From: JAAYZX01 sp040770645
GTDB taxonomy: Bacteria > Actinomycetota > Thermoleophilia > RBG-16-64-13
Reading direction: 5' to 3'
Assembly: GCA_040770645.1 (NCBI GenBank)
Contig: JAXGIS010000014.1
Location: 1-51,244 of the forward strand
Length of the DNA: 51,244 bases
A model generated the notes under the pieces. It made no database searches, was not told the origin of the DNA, and worked only from the letters and a program-made list of their open reading frames with translations. A program made the translations under genes and the position numbers. Numbering within the stretch: the first letter of the stretch is position 1; every line of letters begins with the position of its first letter. Below are positions 1 to 8,704 of the stretch, piece after piece.

Positions 1-546
1 GACGATCTCGGCCGCCCTCTCCTCATGGTCGGCGCAGGCAAAGGAGTTCATGAAGCAGATGGCGATGGCTTTGCAGTCTTCACTCTTCAGGAACTCTATT
101 TCCTTCCGCAACCAGGCTTCGTCTAGCGGCGTAACCACCTCGCCTTTGTAGTTGAGACGTTCCCGCACCGGCCGGCGCAGGTAACGCTCCACCACCGGTC
201 GTGCATTCTCGTAGTGGTTGTTGTACTGCTCCTCGCGAATGCCGCGACGCATCTCCAGAGCGTCACGAACGCCTTCTGTGGTGAGAAGGCCGGTCTTGGC
301 ACCGCGATAGGTGAGCGTGGCGTTGGTGGTCACCGTGGTGCCGTGCACAATAGTCGTGACTTGACTCAGGAACTCATCCGTCCCCATGTTGCGATCCTTA
401 GCCATCTCCTCAATCCCACGTATAGTGGCAATGGAAGGATCTTTTGGTGTGGATAGGACTTTGTAGATGTAGGCGGTGCCGTCGTCTTCCGCGAGCAGGA
501 AGTCTGTGAAGGTACCACCAACGTCAACTCCGATCTTGTACGCCAT
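1..546 (-). CDS. HyuA-type hydantoinase/acetone carboxylase-family ATPase, N-terminal part (truncated by window edge)
   Basis: An open frame runs from an ATG at 546 to the window edge with no stop (182 codons visible). The protein begins MAYKIGVDVGGTFTDFLLAE, the phosphate-binding start of the hydantoinase/5-oxoprolinase ATPase fold (VDxGGTFTD), followed by VHGTTVTTNA, also typical of the family. Relatives are N-methylhydantoinase A, acetone and acetophenone carboxylase subunits and oxoprolinase; all couple ATP hydrolysis to activation of a carbonyl or carboxyl group. It is the last visible gene of the minus-strand acyl-CoA operon, 83 bp after the mutase stop, with a strong hairpin between. 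Unlike most of the operon it has no visible frameshift. The substrate cannot be told from this fragment; a carboxylase or acyl-activation role beside the mutase is inference. Confidence 0.85.
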   Translation of the reverse strand, partial: MAYKIGVDVGGTFTDFLLAEDDGTAYIYKVLSTPKDPSIATIRGIEEMAKDRNMGTDEFLSQVTTIVHGTTVTTNATLTYRGAKTGLLTTEGVRDALEMRRGIREEQYNNHYENARPVVERYLRRPVRERLNYKGEVVTPLDEAWLRKEIEFLKSEDCKAIAICFMNSFACADHEERAAEIV

Positions 547-580
547 GCTGTCACTCCACTAGCGTTGGGGTGTACATCCG

Positions 581-624
581 GCATGAGCCAGCCTGCTACC
601 AAAGGGCGGCAGGCTGGCTCATGC
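581..624 (-). repeat. 16-bp perfect inverted repeat between mutase and HyuA genes
   Basis: Arms 581-596 and 609-624 are perfect reverse complements (GCATGAGCCAGCCTGC and its complement) around a 12-nt loop. It lies in the 83-bp gap between the mutase stop at 630 and the HyuA start at 546. No run of T follows it on either strand, so it is not a standard intrinsic terminator. It may be an RNA stability, processing or attenuation element tuning HyuA against the upstream genes, or a protein site. Confidence 0.7.
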
Positions 625-629
625 ACACG

Positions 630-2251
630 TCAGACTACGTTCGGCTCTTTGTATGGGCCAAAGACTTCCAGGAACACGTCGCTCATCTCGCCCACCGTAC
701 AATACGCCAGGCACGCCTCTTTGAGGGCACGCATCACGTTCTCGCCACTACGCGCGACATCCGCCAGATTCTTGAGACGCTCGGCCACTAGCTTCTCGTC
801 CCGTGTGCGACGTACTTCTTTCAGGTTGGCAATCTGGGTCTCCTGCCAACTCTCATCGTACTCGTGCAGCTCTACCTCTTCTTCGCGCGCAGTAGCGTAC
901 TTATTCACTCCTACCTTGATTAGCTCACCACGTTCGATGCCAATCTCCCATTCGTAGGCTTGGCGAGCCAACTTGCGTCCCACATAGCCATTCTTGACGT
1001 TCTCGAGCATGCCACCTCGATCCTCAATCTCTTTCATCTCGGCGAGGATCTTTTCTTCCATCTCTTTCGTAATCGTCTCGATGAAATACGAGCCGGCAAG
1101 CGGATCAACAGTGTCACGGAGGCCCACTTCGTCCATGATGATCTGTAGAGTACGCAATCCCAGAAGAGATGAGCGTTCAGTTGGGATAGCATAGGCCTCA
1201 TCAAACGAACAGAGTGCGGTGGACTGTGCGCCGGAGAGAGCTGCCGCGAGGCCGTAGAAGGCGCCGCGCATGATGTTGTTCTCCGGCTCAGCCTTCATGA
1301 GACCGCTACCGCCACCGGCGAAGAGACCCTTCAACATGAGGTCTGACGGTTTCTCCACACCGTAACGCTCCCTCAGATTGTGGGCCCACACTTTGCGACC
1401 GGCGCGGAACTTGGCTACCTGTTCCCATAGGTTGCCAAAAATGTTGAGATTATAGCTGATACGTCCAACGAACTGCTTGGCGTCATAACCCCGCTTCAGC
1501 ACCTCGTCGATGTATGTGTTAGCAACCAAGAAAGCGTAGGCCATCTCCTGGGCCGAGTCGGCGCCGCTTTCGCGGATGTGGTAGCCACAGATACTGGTAG
1601 GATAGGTCCGTGGCTGAGCGGTTATAGCGTACTCGATGGTGTTTCATTAAGCCTGACAGCGGCATCCAGGTCATAGATTCAGGCGCCTCTGCCTAACACC
1701 TCCTTGATAATGTCGTTCTGGGGGTGCTAAGATCTTGAAGCCGTACTTCTCAGCCACGGCTTGCACATGGCCATCATGATAGAAGCCACAGCGTTTATGG
1801 TGAGACCAGTGCCAACGCGGTGCATGTCAACGCCCTCGAACGCGATCTCAAAGTCGCGCAGGGAGTCAATGGCCATACCTACCCGGCCCACCCCGCCCGC
1901 GGCACGAGGGTCATCGGGAGTCCAAGCCCATCTGCGTAGGGAGGTCAAATGCCGTTCAGACCGGTTTGCCCAGCCGGACAGCAGCATGTGCCAGCGCTCA
2001 TTGGTCTCTTTTAAGCGTCCCGAAACCCGCGTACTGGCGTGTGGTCCACTCCCGGCTACGATAGCCCAGTGGGAAGTTGTTTCGAGTGAAGGGGTAGGTA
2101 CCGGGGTGCCCCTAGGTCTCGGTCGCAATCAAATCCGACGCGCTCCGTGATCCTCGGGGCCATAGACAGCCTTGACTTCAATGCCCGAGGGGTAAATGAC
2201 GTTGGTTATCTCGCCCTTCTCATTGGTTACATACCGCGCCACGTCAGACAT
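630..2251 (-). pseudogene. Methylmalonyl-CoA mutase-like large subunit, frameshifted
   Basis: Catalytic TIM-barrel subunit of a coenzyme B12-dependent acyl-CoA mutase. A clean C-terminal frame (630-1544) carries GYHIRESGADSAQE (just before its first Met), AGGGSGL and DPLAGSYF. The N-terminal part is in pieces: start MSDVARYVTNEKGE at 2251, then YPFTRNNFPLGYRSR, WTTRQYAGFG, and GEVGRVGMAIDSL-like and TGLTINAVAS segments in different frames. An in-frame TGA and shifts occur at about 1640-1700, with further shifts near 1750, 1900-2000 and 2110-2150. Restored length is about 540 residues, right for the split-subunit type. Arg and Tyr of the RQY motif that holds the carboxylate in methylmalonyl-CoA mutase are kept, but residues matching Tyr75, Thr77 and Met78 of the Propionibacterium enzyme read Phe, Leu and Gly, so the substrate may not be methylmalonyl-CoA. 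It overlaps the small-subunit gene. Confidence 0.85.
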
Positions 2252-2640
2252 ATCCACATCTCTGCGTTCACATTCGCCTGGATCCAGGCGATGGCCTCGT
2301 CAATGGGGGTGCCGCCAGGAAGATGCCGGCCACGCCCAGATCTTTCAGGTGGATGTCCCGCGAGGATAACTCCGCCTCGTCGCTTTGATGTCGGCAGCGC
2401 CCTCAGCGCGCAGCCCACCACTTCCCGACAGATGTGCACGCCCGCCAGTCATGACCGACAGGTCAACACGTCAGCATCCTCCTGGATGGCCGTGTTCACA
2501 ATGCTATCCACACTCTGATGTAGTCCTGTATAAATGACCCATGCGCCGCCTCCTTGAGCGCCAGTGACCACCTTGGCGCCGCGATCATGGCCGTCCAAAC
2601 CGGGTTTAGCCACCACGACTTTGATTCGCTTATCACCCAC
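2227..2640 (-). pseudogene. B12-binding small subunit of acyl-CoA mutase, frameshifted
   Basis: Cobalamin-binding (Rossmann-like) subunit. A GTG start at 2640 follows a GGGAG site and gives a protein beginning VGDKRIKVVVAKPGLDGHDRG; the DGHDRG motif supplies the lower-face histidine ligand of B12. The clean first part reaches about 2460; the end, with TPIDEAIAWIQANVNAE, is in another frame, so at least one or two indels lie between 2330 and 2460. Expected length is about 138 residues, normal for separate small subunits. Its end overlaps the large-subunit start at 2251, which fits translational coupling of a two-subunit enzyme. It lies 58 bp after etfA. Confidence 0.82.
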
Positions 2641-2698
2641 AGCACGCTCTCCCAATGTGTGGCGTTTGCATACCGACACCGACGTTGGCGCCCCGGAC

Positions 2699-3656
2699 TC
2701 AGCCCTTGGCTACCTTTGCCTGTTTTATGATCTCCGGAAGCACTTGAAGTATGCCGCCCTCTGGTAATGCCGTAGTCCGCGTACTCGAACATAATGGCGT
2801 TGGGATCGGTATTGATTGCAACCACCACCTTGGACGTGTCCATCCCCATGATATGGTGGGTGGCGCCGGAGACTCCGCACGCGAAGTACAGACCGGGCGA
2901 CACTGTCTTGCCAGATTTGCCTACCTGGATGGAGTGGTCCGCGCCCCTTCCAACCAGCATCCACCAGTGCTCGAGTGACGCCCCACGCTCCGCCCAGAAC
3001 ATCCGCAAGCTCCTCAAGAAGCGCCAGATTCTCCTCGGACTTCATACCGCGACCGCCGCAGATCACTACCGAGGCTTCAGTGACGTCGATCTTTTCCCCT
3101 CTTCAACCACCTGCTCTACCAGCGGCGTCCGATTAGCGGCAGCGTCAATCTTCGTTCCTTCTTCAATCGGTGGAGCCACAGGAGCACATCGATGGGGAAT
3201 GAGTTTGGTCGGAACGCAATCAGCGCGCCGAACCGCCCTCGATGGCTGTGATCCATGTAGGCCTTGCCACCCTGGGCCGGTCGATGCACGATGTAGACCC
3301 CGCCCTTGGCCAAACCCACTCCCGACGTAACAGCATCAACCCCAAGCCGCGCGGCAACCGCGGAAGTAGATCACGCGTACGTTGACTTTCGCCGAATACC
3401 CAGGCTCTCCGGGCCTTCCGCTTGGATGACCTGCGTGAGCGCATCCACCCAGGCATTCGCGCTATAGGGAACCACGTTGGCGCCCGTCACGGTCAGCACC
3501 TGGCGGCGAGTCCGTCCAACTGTCCCTTCTGGATGCATCCTCCCCTACCAAAAACAGCCGTTGCCGCCCATCACAGTGTCCGCGCCTGCGCGAGGAGTTC
3601 AACGTGGAGGGTCGGAACCCAGCGCCCGTGGCCTCAGCAATCACGAGAATCGACAT
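2699..3656 (-). pseudogene. etfA: Electron transfer flavoprotein alpha subunit, frameshifted
   Basis: FAD-binding subunit of ETF, which takes electrons from acyl-CoA dehydrogenase. Start ATG at 3656 (MSILVIAEATG) has a GAGAGGG site just upstream. Family segments appear in order but in several frames: GVGLAKGGVYIVHRPA, then ICGGRGMKSEENLALLEELA, GWKGADHSIQVGKSGKTVSP, and GVSGATHHIMGMDTSK with the FAD-contacting GKTVSP and SGA motifs, then VVAINTDPNA. The true C-terminus GILQVLPEIIKQAKVAKG is in yet another frame and stops at 2699. I count at least five shifts. Conserved motifs between breaks are undamaged, which favours sequence error or very recent decay. It starts 10 bp after etfB. Confidence 0.85.
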
Positions 3657-3666
3657 ACCATCCCTC

Positions 3667-4415
3667 TCACAACACCTTGGCTTCGTCGCGAAGCAGTCGC
3701 ACTTCAGTTCAGCGGCGGCCTCTGCGGTTCGCTCTGGGATCATCTTCACGGCTGCGCGTTTGGCTGGAGGCTGATAGCCCAAAATCTTGGAGGGCCGCTG
3801 GTGTAGCTTCCACACCAAGGTCGGCTAAAGAGTACTTGTCGATCTTCGCTTTCATTGTGCCATCACGCCCGTCACAGTGGCCTTGGGCTCAAAGAGCTCT
3901 TCTCGGCTGTGACCAGCGCCGGGAGCGGAACCTCGTACTTCTCGATCCCGGTATCGGTATGACGCGTGACCGTAATGGAACCTTCCGAAGCCTCGAGACC
4001 AGCTTCTTCACCACGCACGGCATCCCGGAGCATCTCGGCCACCATGGGGCCAACGAGACCAGCCTCATCGTCAGTTGCTTGCTTTTCCGGCGATGATGAG
4101 ATCGAAGCCTTCCTTCGCAGAAATGCGGCAGCAGTTCGAGCCACCGTCAACGGATTGGCGTCGGCCAAAGCAGGTCATCGATTTGGAATGCCCCAGGGAT
4201 ACCCATGGCTGAGTCGATGCAACGCATCGATGCCAGTACTACCCCAGCCGCCACAGCATAGACTTCCGCGCCGACGCTTTCCCTTCAACTTAAGTCCTGC
4301 CCTTACCGCGATCTCATCGAAGAAGTACTCGCAGGGCCATCGAGAGCACCCCAGCGGCCACTTTTACCTGCGCCTCTAGGTCCGGCACCTCTTTCGTAGG
4401 AACGGCTACCTTCAC
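3667..4415 (-). pseudogene. etfB: Electron transfer flavoprotein beta subunit, frameshifted
   Basis: AMP-binding beta subunit of ETF. A GTG start at 4415 lies behind GGAGGTCGGCC and gives VKVAVPTKEVPDLEAQVKV. Middle segments include KQATDDEAGLVGPMVAEM and GIEKYEVPLPALVTAEK, matching the family pattern of an AMP loop followed by a conserved PLPAVVT. The C-terminal part can be followed as KIDKYSLADLGVEATPAAL, then GYQPPAKRAAVK and finally AAELVRLLRDEAKVL with a stop at 3667, each in a different frame. At least five indels are needed. Etf pairs such as this are normally cotranscribed with their dehydrogenase, which is the next gene upstream. Confidence 0.83.
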
Positions 4416-4489
4416 GGCCGACCTCCGTAGTGGTCCGAGGTGCGGCCCGGCAGCAGCCGGGCCCTCGACCTTGGCTCCTTGACCTATCT

Positions 4490-5685
4490 CTATCGCCTTC
4501 CTGCATCCGCGACTGCCACCTTCCCCTTGATCATCTGGCCGCCAATGAAGTCCTTGATGATCTCGTGCGTACCGCCTCCGTAAAGCAAGAAACGGGCATC
4601 CCGGAAGTAGCGCTGCGGTCCGTACTCGCGGGCGAAACCGTTGCCGCCATAGATGCGCATGACTTCGTCCACACACTCCATGCACATCTCCGTGGCCAGC
4701 ATTTTGGTAAGAAACGCCTCCTCGCGCGGATTGGGACCGCGCCCAGCCTTCTCCTCATCAATCATCCACGCTGTGCGAAAAACCATGAGTTTGGAGGCTT
4801 CCATGTTCATGGCGATGCGAGCGAACTTCTCACGAATGAGTTGGTAGTCGCCAATAGTGTGACCAAAAGCTTTGCGAGCACGCGCATACTCCAAAGCATC
4901 CTTCATGGCGGTTGTAGCGATACCGATCGCCGAAGCCGCAGTCATGCAGCGGACCTCATTGAGGATGTCCGTCAAGTGCTGAACGCCGCGGCCCACCTCG
5001 TCGCCCAGAAAATGATCATCGGGCACGAATACGTTGTCGAAGATGAGTTCGCCGGTGATGGGACCTTGCGCGCCCATTTTATGAAGGATCTGGCCACTGG
5101 AAAAACCCTCCATCCCGCGCTCGATCAGGAAGAAGTCAAGACCCCGAGCCCCTTTGCTCGGATCAGTCTGGCAGATGACGGTGCAGAAGTCACAAATGGG
5201 GCCGTTAGTGATCCAGTTCTTGACGCCGTTAATAACCCAGCCTCCGTCCACCTTGGTGGCCGAAGTTCGCGTGGCACCGACATCCGAACCCGACTGGTCC
5301 TCGGTGAAGCAGATGACCCCAATCTTTTCACCGCGGATGGCAGGGATCATGAGACGATTAACGATGTCTTCACTGCCAAAACGATGCAGGAAGTAAGTGC
5401 CCATGAGCATATTCATGGTTACAGCCATGGAGAAACCTGCTGATGCCCGCGCCAGTTCCTGGTAGAAGCAGCATGCAGGCGGAGTGCCCGGCTGCCATGC
5501 CACCGACTTCCTAGGTAGCGCAGACCCAGATAGCCGAGGCTAGTGAACTCTTTCCATACGTCCCAAGGGAACTCGTCCGGGTGTTCGTCGATATACTCGA
5601 CTTTGGGCATGATCACACGATCGACGGTGTCGGCGATAGTCTTCCTGGCGGAAGAATTCTTGTTCTTCGGTGAGGTGAAGTCCAC
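4490..5685 (-). pseudogene. Acyl-CoA dehydrogenase, frameshifted near the N-terminus
   Basis: FAD-dependent alpha,beta-dehydrogenase of a CoA thioester. The catalytic body is one clean frame (4490 to about 5503) with CFTEDQSGSDVGATRTSA (the FAD/substrate loop), RARKAFGHTIGDYQLIREKF and the end motif YGGNGFAREYGPQRYFRDAR followed by YGGGTHEIIKDFIGG, the form seen in LCAD-like members with YGGTxEI. The start is GTG 5685 behind GGAGGAGT. The first 60 residues need three shifts: two within about 5630-5680 (LTEEQEFFRQ is in one frame and KTIADTVDRV in another) and one near 5510. Length after repair is about 395 residues, normal. It sits between the CoA-transferase and etfB, so the operon would activate an acid to a thioester and oxidise it with ETF as acceptor. 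Confidence 0.88.
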
Positions 5686-5738
5686 TACTCCTCCTGCATA
5701 TCCAGCGTTTGCTCTCTGCTTGCACTATGTGTTCGCGC

Positions 5739-6943
5739 CTAGATGGCCCCCTCGGCTTTGGCGGCTCCTGAACTGCTCTTTGGTCCAGCCAAGCTCTCCC
5801 ACGATAATCTTCTCGTTGTCCTGTCCGAGGCGCGGTGGGAAAGACATCTTCATGTCGTTTTCCTTCAACCACTCAGTGGTGACTGGGGCCGCGCCATGGT
5901 GATCTCGAAACCCGTGCCCTCCTCCACCGATTTCACTAGATGCGGTTTCACAAAAGGATCTTCCACGACGTCTGTCACGTCGTTGACCTTGGAAGCGGCG
6001 ATAGTGTTCTCGTTGAGATCTTCAGCAGATCAGCTGTGGAGAATTCCTCTTTGGTGTCTTCCGCGATCATTGCCATGAGTCTTGACATGTCGTTGACGCG
6101 GCCTTTGTTGGTTTCCCATTCTGGTTTCGCAAAGATCCTCAAAACCAGGCAAGGCCACGAAACGAGCCCACTGCATATCATTGCCAAAAGCGACGTACAC
6201 CCAACCATCGGACGTCGGAAACACGTTCACGGGCGCGAAGAACTCGTGGGTATTGCCCCGGCGGTGCATGGTGATCCCAAAATGTCTGGTGCATGGTAAT
6301 GGCCGCAAACAGCCAGGAAACGGCGGATTGGATCAGCCACGTCGATACGGCTACCTTCGCCCGTGACAGCTCGTTTGTACAGCGCCTTCATAATCTCGCC
6401 ATAAGCATGGTTGCTGGTACTCCAGATCTGGGATATAGACACCACACACCTGGGGCTCTCCGCTGGTCAGGCTGACCAGTGAGGTCCATAAGCCCACCCC
6501 CGGGCCTGCAGAACCGGGTCATAGGCCGCTTCGTTCGAATCGGGACCGAAACCACTGAGGCTCACCCAGATGATGTCCGGCTTGATGGCCTTGATGTCCT
6601 CATAGTCGATTCCCAGCTTGCTTATGGTCTTCGGCAGGGTGTTTACCGCGAAGATGTCAACATTGAGTTTCAGGATGAGATCTTTGAGAATCTCCTTGGC
6701 TTTGGGTTGGGCCAAATCCAAAGTGAGCGCTTCCTTGCCGGAGTTGAAGGCGAAGAAGTAGCTGCACATCGCGTTCTCACCTTCACGGTACGGCTTCCCG
6801 ATGCGGCGGTTGGGATCGGCGAACTTGGGGTGCTCAAAACGGATAACGCGGGCCCCCTCCTGAGCGAAGCGCCAGCTCAGATACGGAAGGACGGTGGCCT
6901 GCTCCATGGAAAGAAATGTAATGTTGCTAAACGGGTTTGCCAT
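5739..6943 (-). pseudogene. CaiB/BaiF class III CoA-transferase, frameshifted
   Basis: First gene of the catabolic operon; it should move CoA to the pathway acid. Start ATG 6943 (MANPFSNITFLSMEQATVLP) follows GGAAGAGG. The N-terminal 155 residues are clean and contain GARVIRFEHP, SGKEALTLDL and VDIFAVNTLPKTISKLGI, typical of the family, with the region of the catalytic Asp (CaiB Asp169 equivalent) falling at the first shift near 6490. Downstream pieces EIMKALYKRAVTGEGSRIDV, NVFPTSDGWVYVAFGND and LGQDNEKIIVGELGWTKEQF are in different frames, ending at a TAG at 5739. At least five indels are required. Restored length is about 400 residues, normal for the family. Confidence 0.85.
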
Positions 6944-7210
6944 GTCTGAGCCTCTTCCTTGTCGGGGGCTGCGCCCACTACCTACCCTGATTGGAGCCAC
7001 TCAGACGAAGCCACGCGCCACGGAGCAAATGAGAGCACCTGCCCCCCATATCGAACCTGACTCCGAGGCACCGAAATGATCGGTGCGGGGCCACGAGCCG
7101 AGCGACTCATCGCCTGAACCAGTCCGGCCTGCGGCGGCCGGTTGCCGCTCTCAACCTTCGCGAACGATCCTGTGCCTGCACAAGTTTTTCCTATGTCAAG
7201 AGCGGGCCGC

Positions 7211-7240
7211 ATTATATCGACCGGCGAAACGGCATGTCAA
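7211..7240 (-). promoter_or_regulatory. Near-consensus sigma70-type promoter for the CoA-transferase operon
   Basis: On the minus strand TTGACA (7240-7235) and TATAAT (7216-7211) are separated by 18 bp, a perfect pair of boxes. The predicted start is near 7204, leaving a leader of about 260 nt before the ATG at 6943. The octamer ATGTCAAG in plus orientation occurs at 7193-7200 and again at 7234-7241, 41 bp apart, so a second TTGACA lies just downstream. Apart from the operator/promoter at 7304-7340, I see nothing else in 6944-7423. Confidence 0.75.
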
Positions 7241-7303
7241 GCACCTTTTTCCGCAATGGAAAGCCGAAAATGAGCCTTCACGTCAAGCATCTTCGTGTGT
7301 GCT

Positions 7304-7340
7304 GATTCAACATTGAATCGTTTGCGTAGTGATACATATT
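7304..7340 (+). promoter_or_regulatory. Palindromic operator overlapping a promoter for the RIC-like gene
   Basis: GATTCAA (7304-7310), a 2-bp spacer and TTGAATC (7313-7319) form a perfect 7-bp palindrome. Its right arm starts the candidate -35 TTGAAT (7313-7318), 16 bp before a candidate -10 CATATT (7335-7340), placing a start about 75-80 bp before the ATG at 7424. A site covering the -35 would suit a repressor. It is not an FNR (TTGATN4ATCAA) or CRP site, so the regulator is unknown. Confidence 0.5.
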
Positions 7341-7423
7341 AGAGGGCCGCACACCCGCTGCTGCTTCCGAAGTATGGCTCTGAGGGATATCATCTTTAGC
7401 AGCGGCAAAGGAAGCGGAGGCTA

Positions 7424-8105
7424 ATGGAATTCAGCCCAACCACCCGTATTGCGGATGTCCTTTGGAGCCTAGTCTCGGGAAGAGAGATCTTGGAGCGCCA
7501 CGGAGTGCCCATTGAACCCACGGACGCCACCTTGGCTGAAGCAGCAGCCCGCACTGGTGCAAATCTCGACCTTCTCGTGGATGCGTTGCGCAGCACTTAC
7601 AGCCTATTCCATGATCATCGTTCATTCCCCGAGGAGTGGGTTGCGGCCACCCCAGAAGAGATCGCAACCGTTATCAATGACGTGTACCACGCGCAGCTTC
7701 GGCGACTTCTCCCCAGCATGAGCCGGAGACTCTCCTTTGTGATACTAGAGTGTGGATCCGAGTGTCCGGAACTGTACGACATCGGGCGTCTTTTTGAACA
7801 ACTGGATCAGGAGCTCTCTCGTCACTGCCGAGGTGGGGACGAGGGCGTGACCCGATTGCTCAGCGGTCGCCGCATCAATCAGATTGCGCTTGACCGCATG
7901 GTCCAGAAGCTGGAGGCGGCCCACCTTCGCATCGCCTCACTTATCGCCCAGATCAGAGCTCTGACGCTCGACTACCCGCTAAGGGTATGATTGTCCTACC
8001 ATGAGAGATCTGTATGAGGAATGGCGGGAGATCGAACATCTGACATTGAGGGCCATCTTCCTCGAAGAGAACAAGCTGGTACCGCTGGCACGCGACAGCT
8101 ACTGA
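7424..8105 (+). CDS. RIC/YtfE-ScdA-like hemerythrin-fold protein with degenerate metal site; one frameshift
   Basis: Start ATG 7424 behind GCGGAGG. Residues 5-60 resemble the ScdA_N (DUF542) helical domain (TTRIADVLWSLVSGREILER) but lack its usual CC pair. The rest follows the hemerythrin-like fold of RIC proteins, which repair Fe-S clusters after NO or oxidative damage: YHAQLRRLLP, QELSRHC and KLEAAH hold positions of ligands His84, His129 and His160 of E. coli YtfE. The frame stops at 7990, but the next frame continues as CPTMRDLYEEWREIEH and FLEENKLVPLA to 8105, matching the family C-terminus, so a 1-bp shift lies near 7980. In that tail the ligand His204 position is Ala (Glu208 kept), and the Glu133 position is Gly. 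It may bind one iron, no iron, or act as a sensor. Confidence 0.65.
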
Positions 8106-8140
8106 CACTACAGTCCTAACCGCGCACGCCGCGCCACTGA

Positions 8141-8704
8141 TCACTCGCTCGAAGCCGCGAAGCGCCTGCGCCCCTCCTCGAAAAGGTCACGGCCGCGTGT
8201 ATCGTTGGCCACAATGGCCGGCAGGTCTCGCACTTCGATCTCACGCACAGCCTCCGGGCCCAAATCATCATAGGCAATCACCCGGGCCGCCGTCACGTGC
8301 GTGGCGAGCAAAGCTCCTGCCCCTCCCGTGACTACGAAGTAAACGGCACCGTGCTCGCGCATAGCCGTGCGTGCCGCCTCGCTGCGAGGCCCTTTGCCGA
8401 TAGTGGCCACCAACCCGGCCCCAAGCAGTTCCGGCAGGAAGGGATCCATTCGCCCTGAAGTGGTAGGTCCCGCCGCGCCGACAGGTTTGCCTGGAGGCGC
8501 AGGCGTGGGGCCCATGTAGTAGATGACCTGGCCCTCAAGCGAAAAGGGGAGGGACTCCCCCGCCCTCAGCGCCTCCACCATCCTACGATGGGCTGCGTCC
8601 CGCGCCACCAGCAGGCGGCCGGTCAACAGCACACGATCGCCCACGACCAAACCATGAATAGTCTCGGGATCCAACGGAAGACGGAGAGGAATACCCTCCC
8701 TCAC
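8141..8704 (-). CDS. Class I fumarate hydratase (or L-tartrate dehydratase) beta subunit
   Basis: 187-residue C-terminal-domain subunit of the [4Fe-4S] fumarase family; it forms the swivel domain closing over the cluster. GTG start at 8704 overlaps the alpha-subunit stop by 4 bp (GTGA), so translation is coupled. Motifs IYYMGPTPAPPGKPVGAAGP and TTSGRMDPF are characteristic, as is GKG in LVATIGKG. No break is visible. Split alpha/beta forms are mostly found in anaerobes and thermophiles, where fumarase links to a complete or partial TCA cycle. L-tartrate dehydratase shares the architecture; fumarase is preferred because no tartrate genes are nearby. Confidence 0.85.
   Translation of the reverse strand: MREGIPLRLPLDPETIHGLVVGDRVLLTGRLLVARDAAHRRMVEALRAGESLPFSLEGQVIYYMGPTPAPPGKPVGAAGPTTSGRMDPFLPELLGAGLVATIGKGPRSEAARTAMREHGAVYFVVTGGAGALLATHVTAARVIAYDDLGPEAVREIEVRDLPAIVANDTRGRDLFEEGRRRFAASSE

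Noticed and set aside
3422..4096. Plus-strand open frame of 224 codons over etfA and etfB
   Set aside because: Composition is Arg/Ser/Pro-rich shadow sequence; the opposite strand carries clear ETF motifs.
4430..5443. Long plus-strand open frame opposite the acyl-CoA dehydrogenase
   Set aside because: It mirrors the codon structure of the minus-strand gene, has no family motifs and no ribosome site; an antisense shadow.
1545..7000. Programmed frameshifting as the explanation for the broken operon
   Set aside because: Too many shifts, in both directions, without slippery heptamers at each site; consensus error or decay is simpler.
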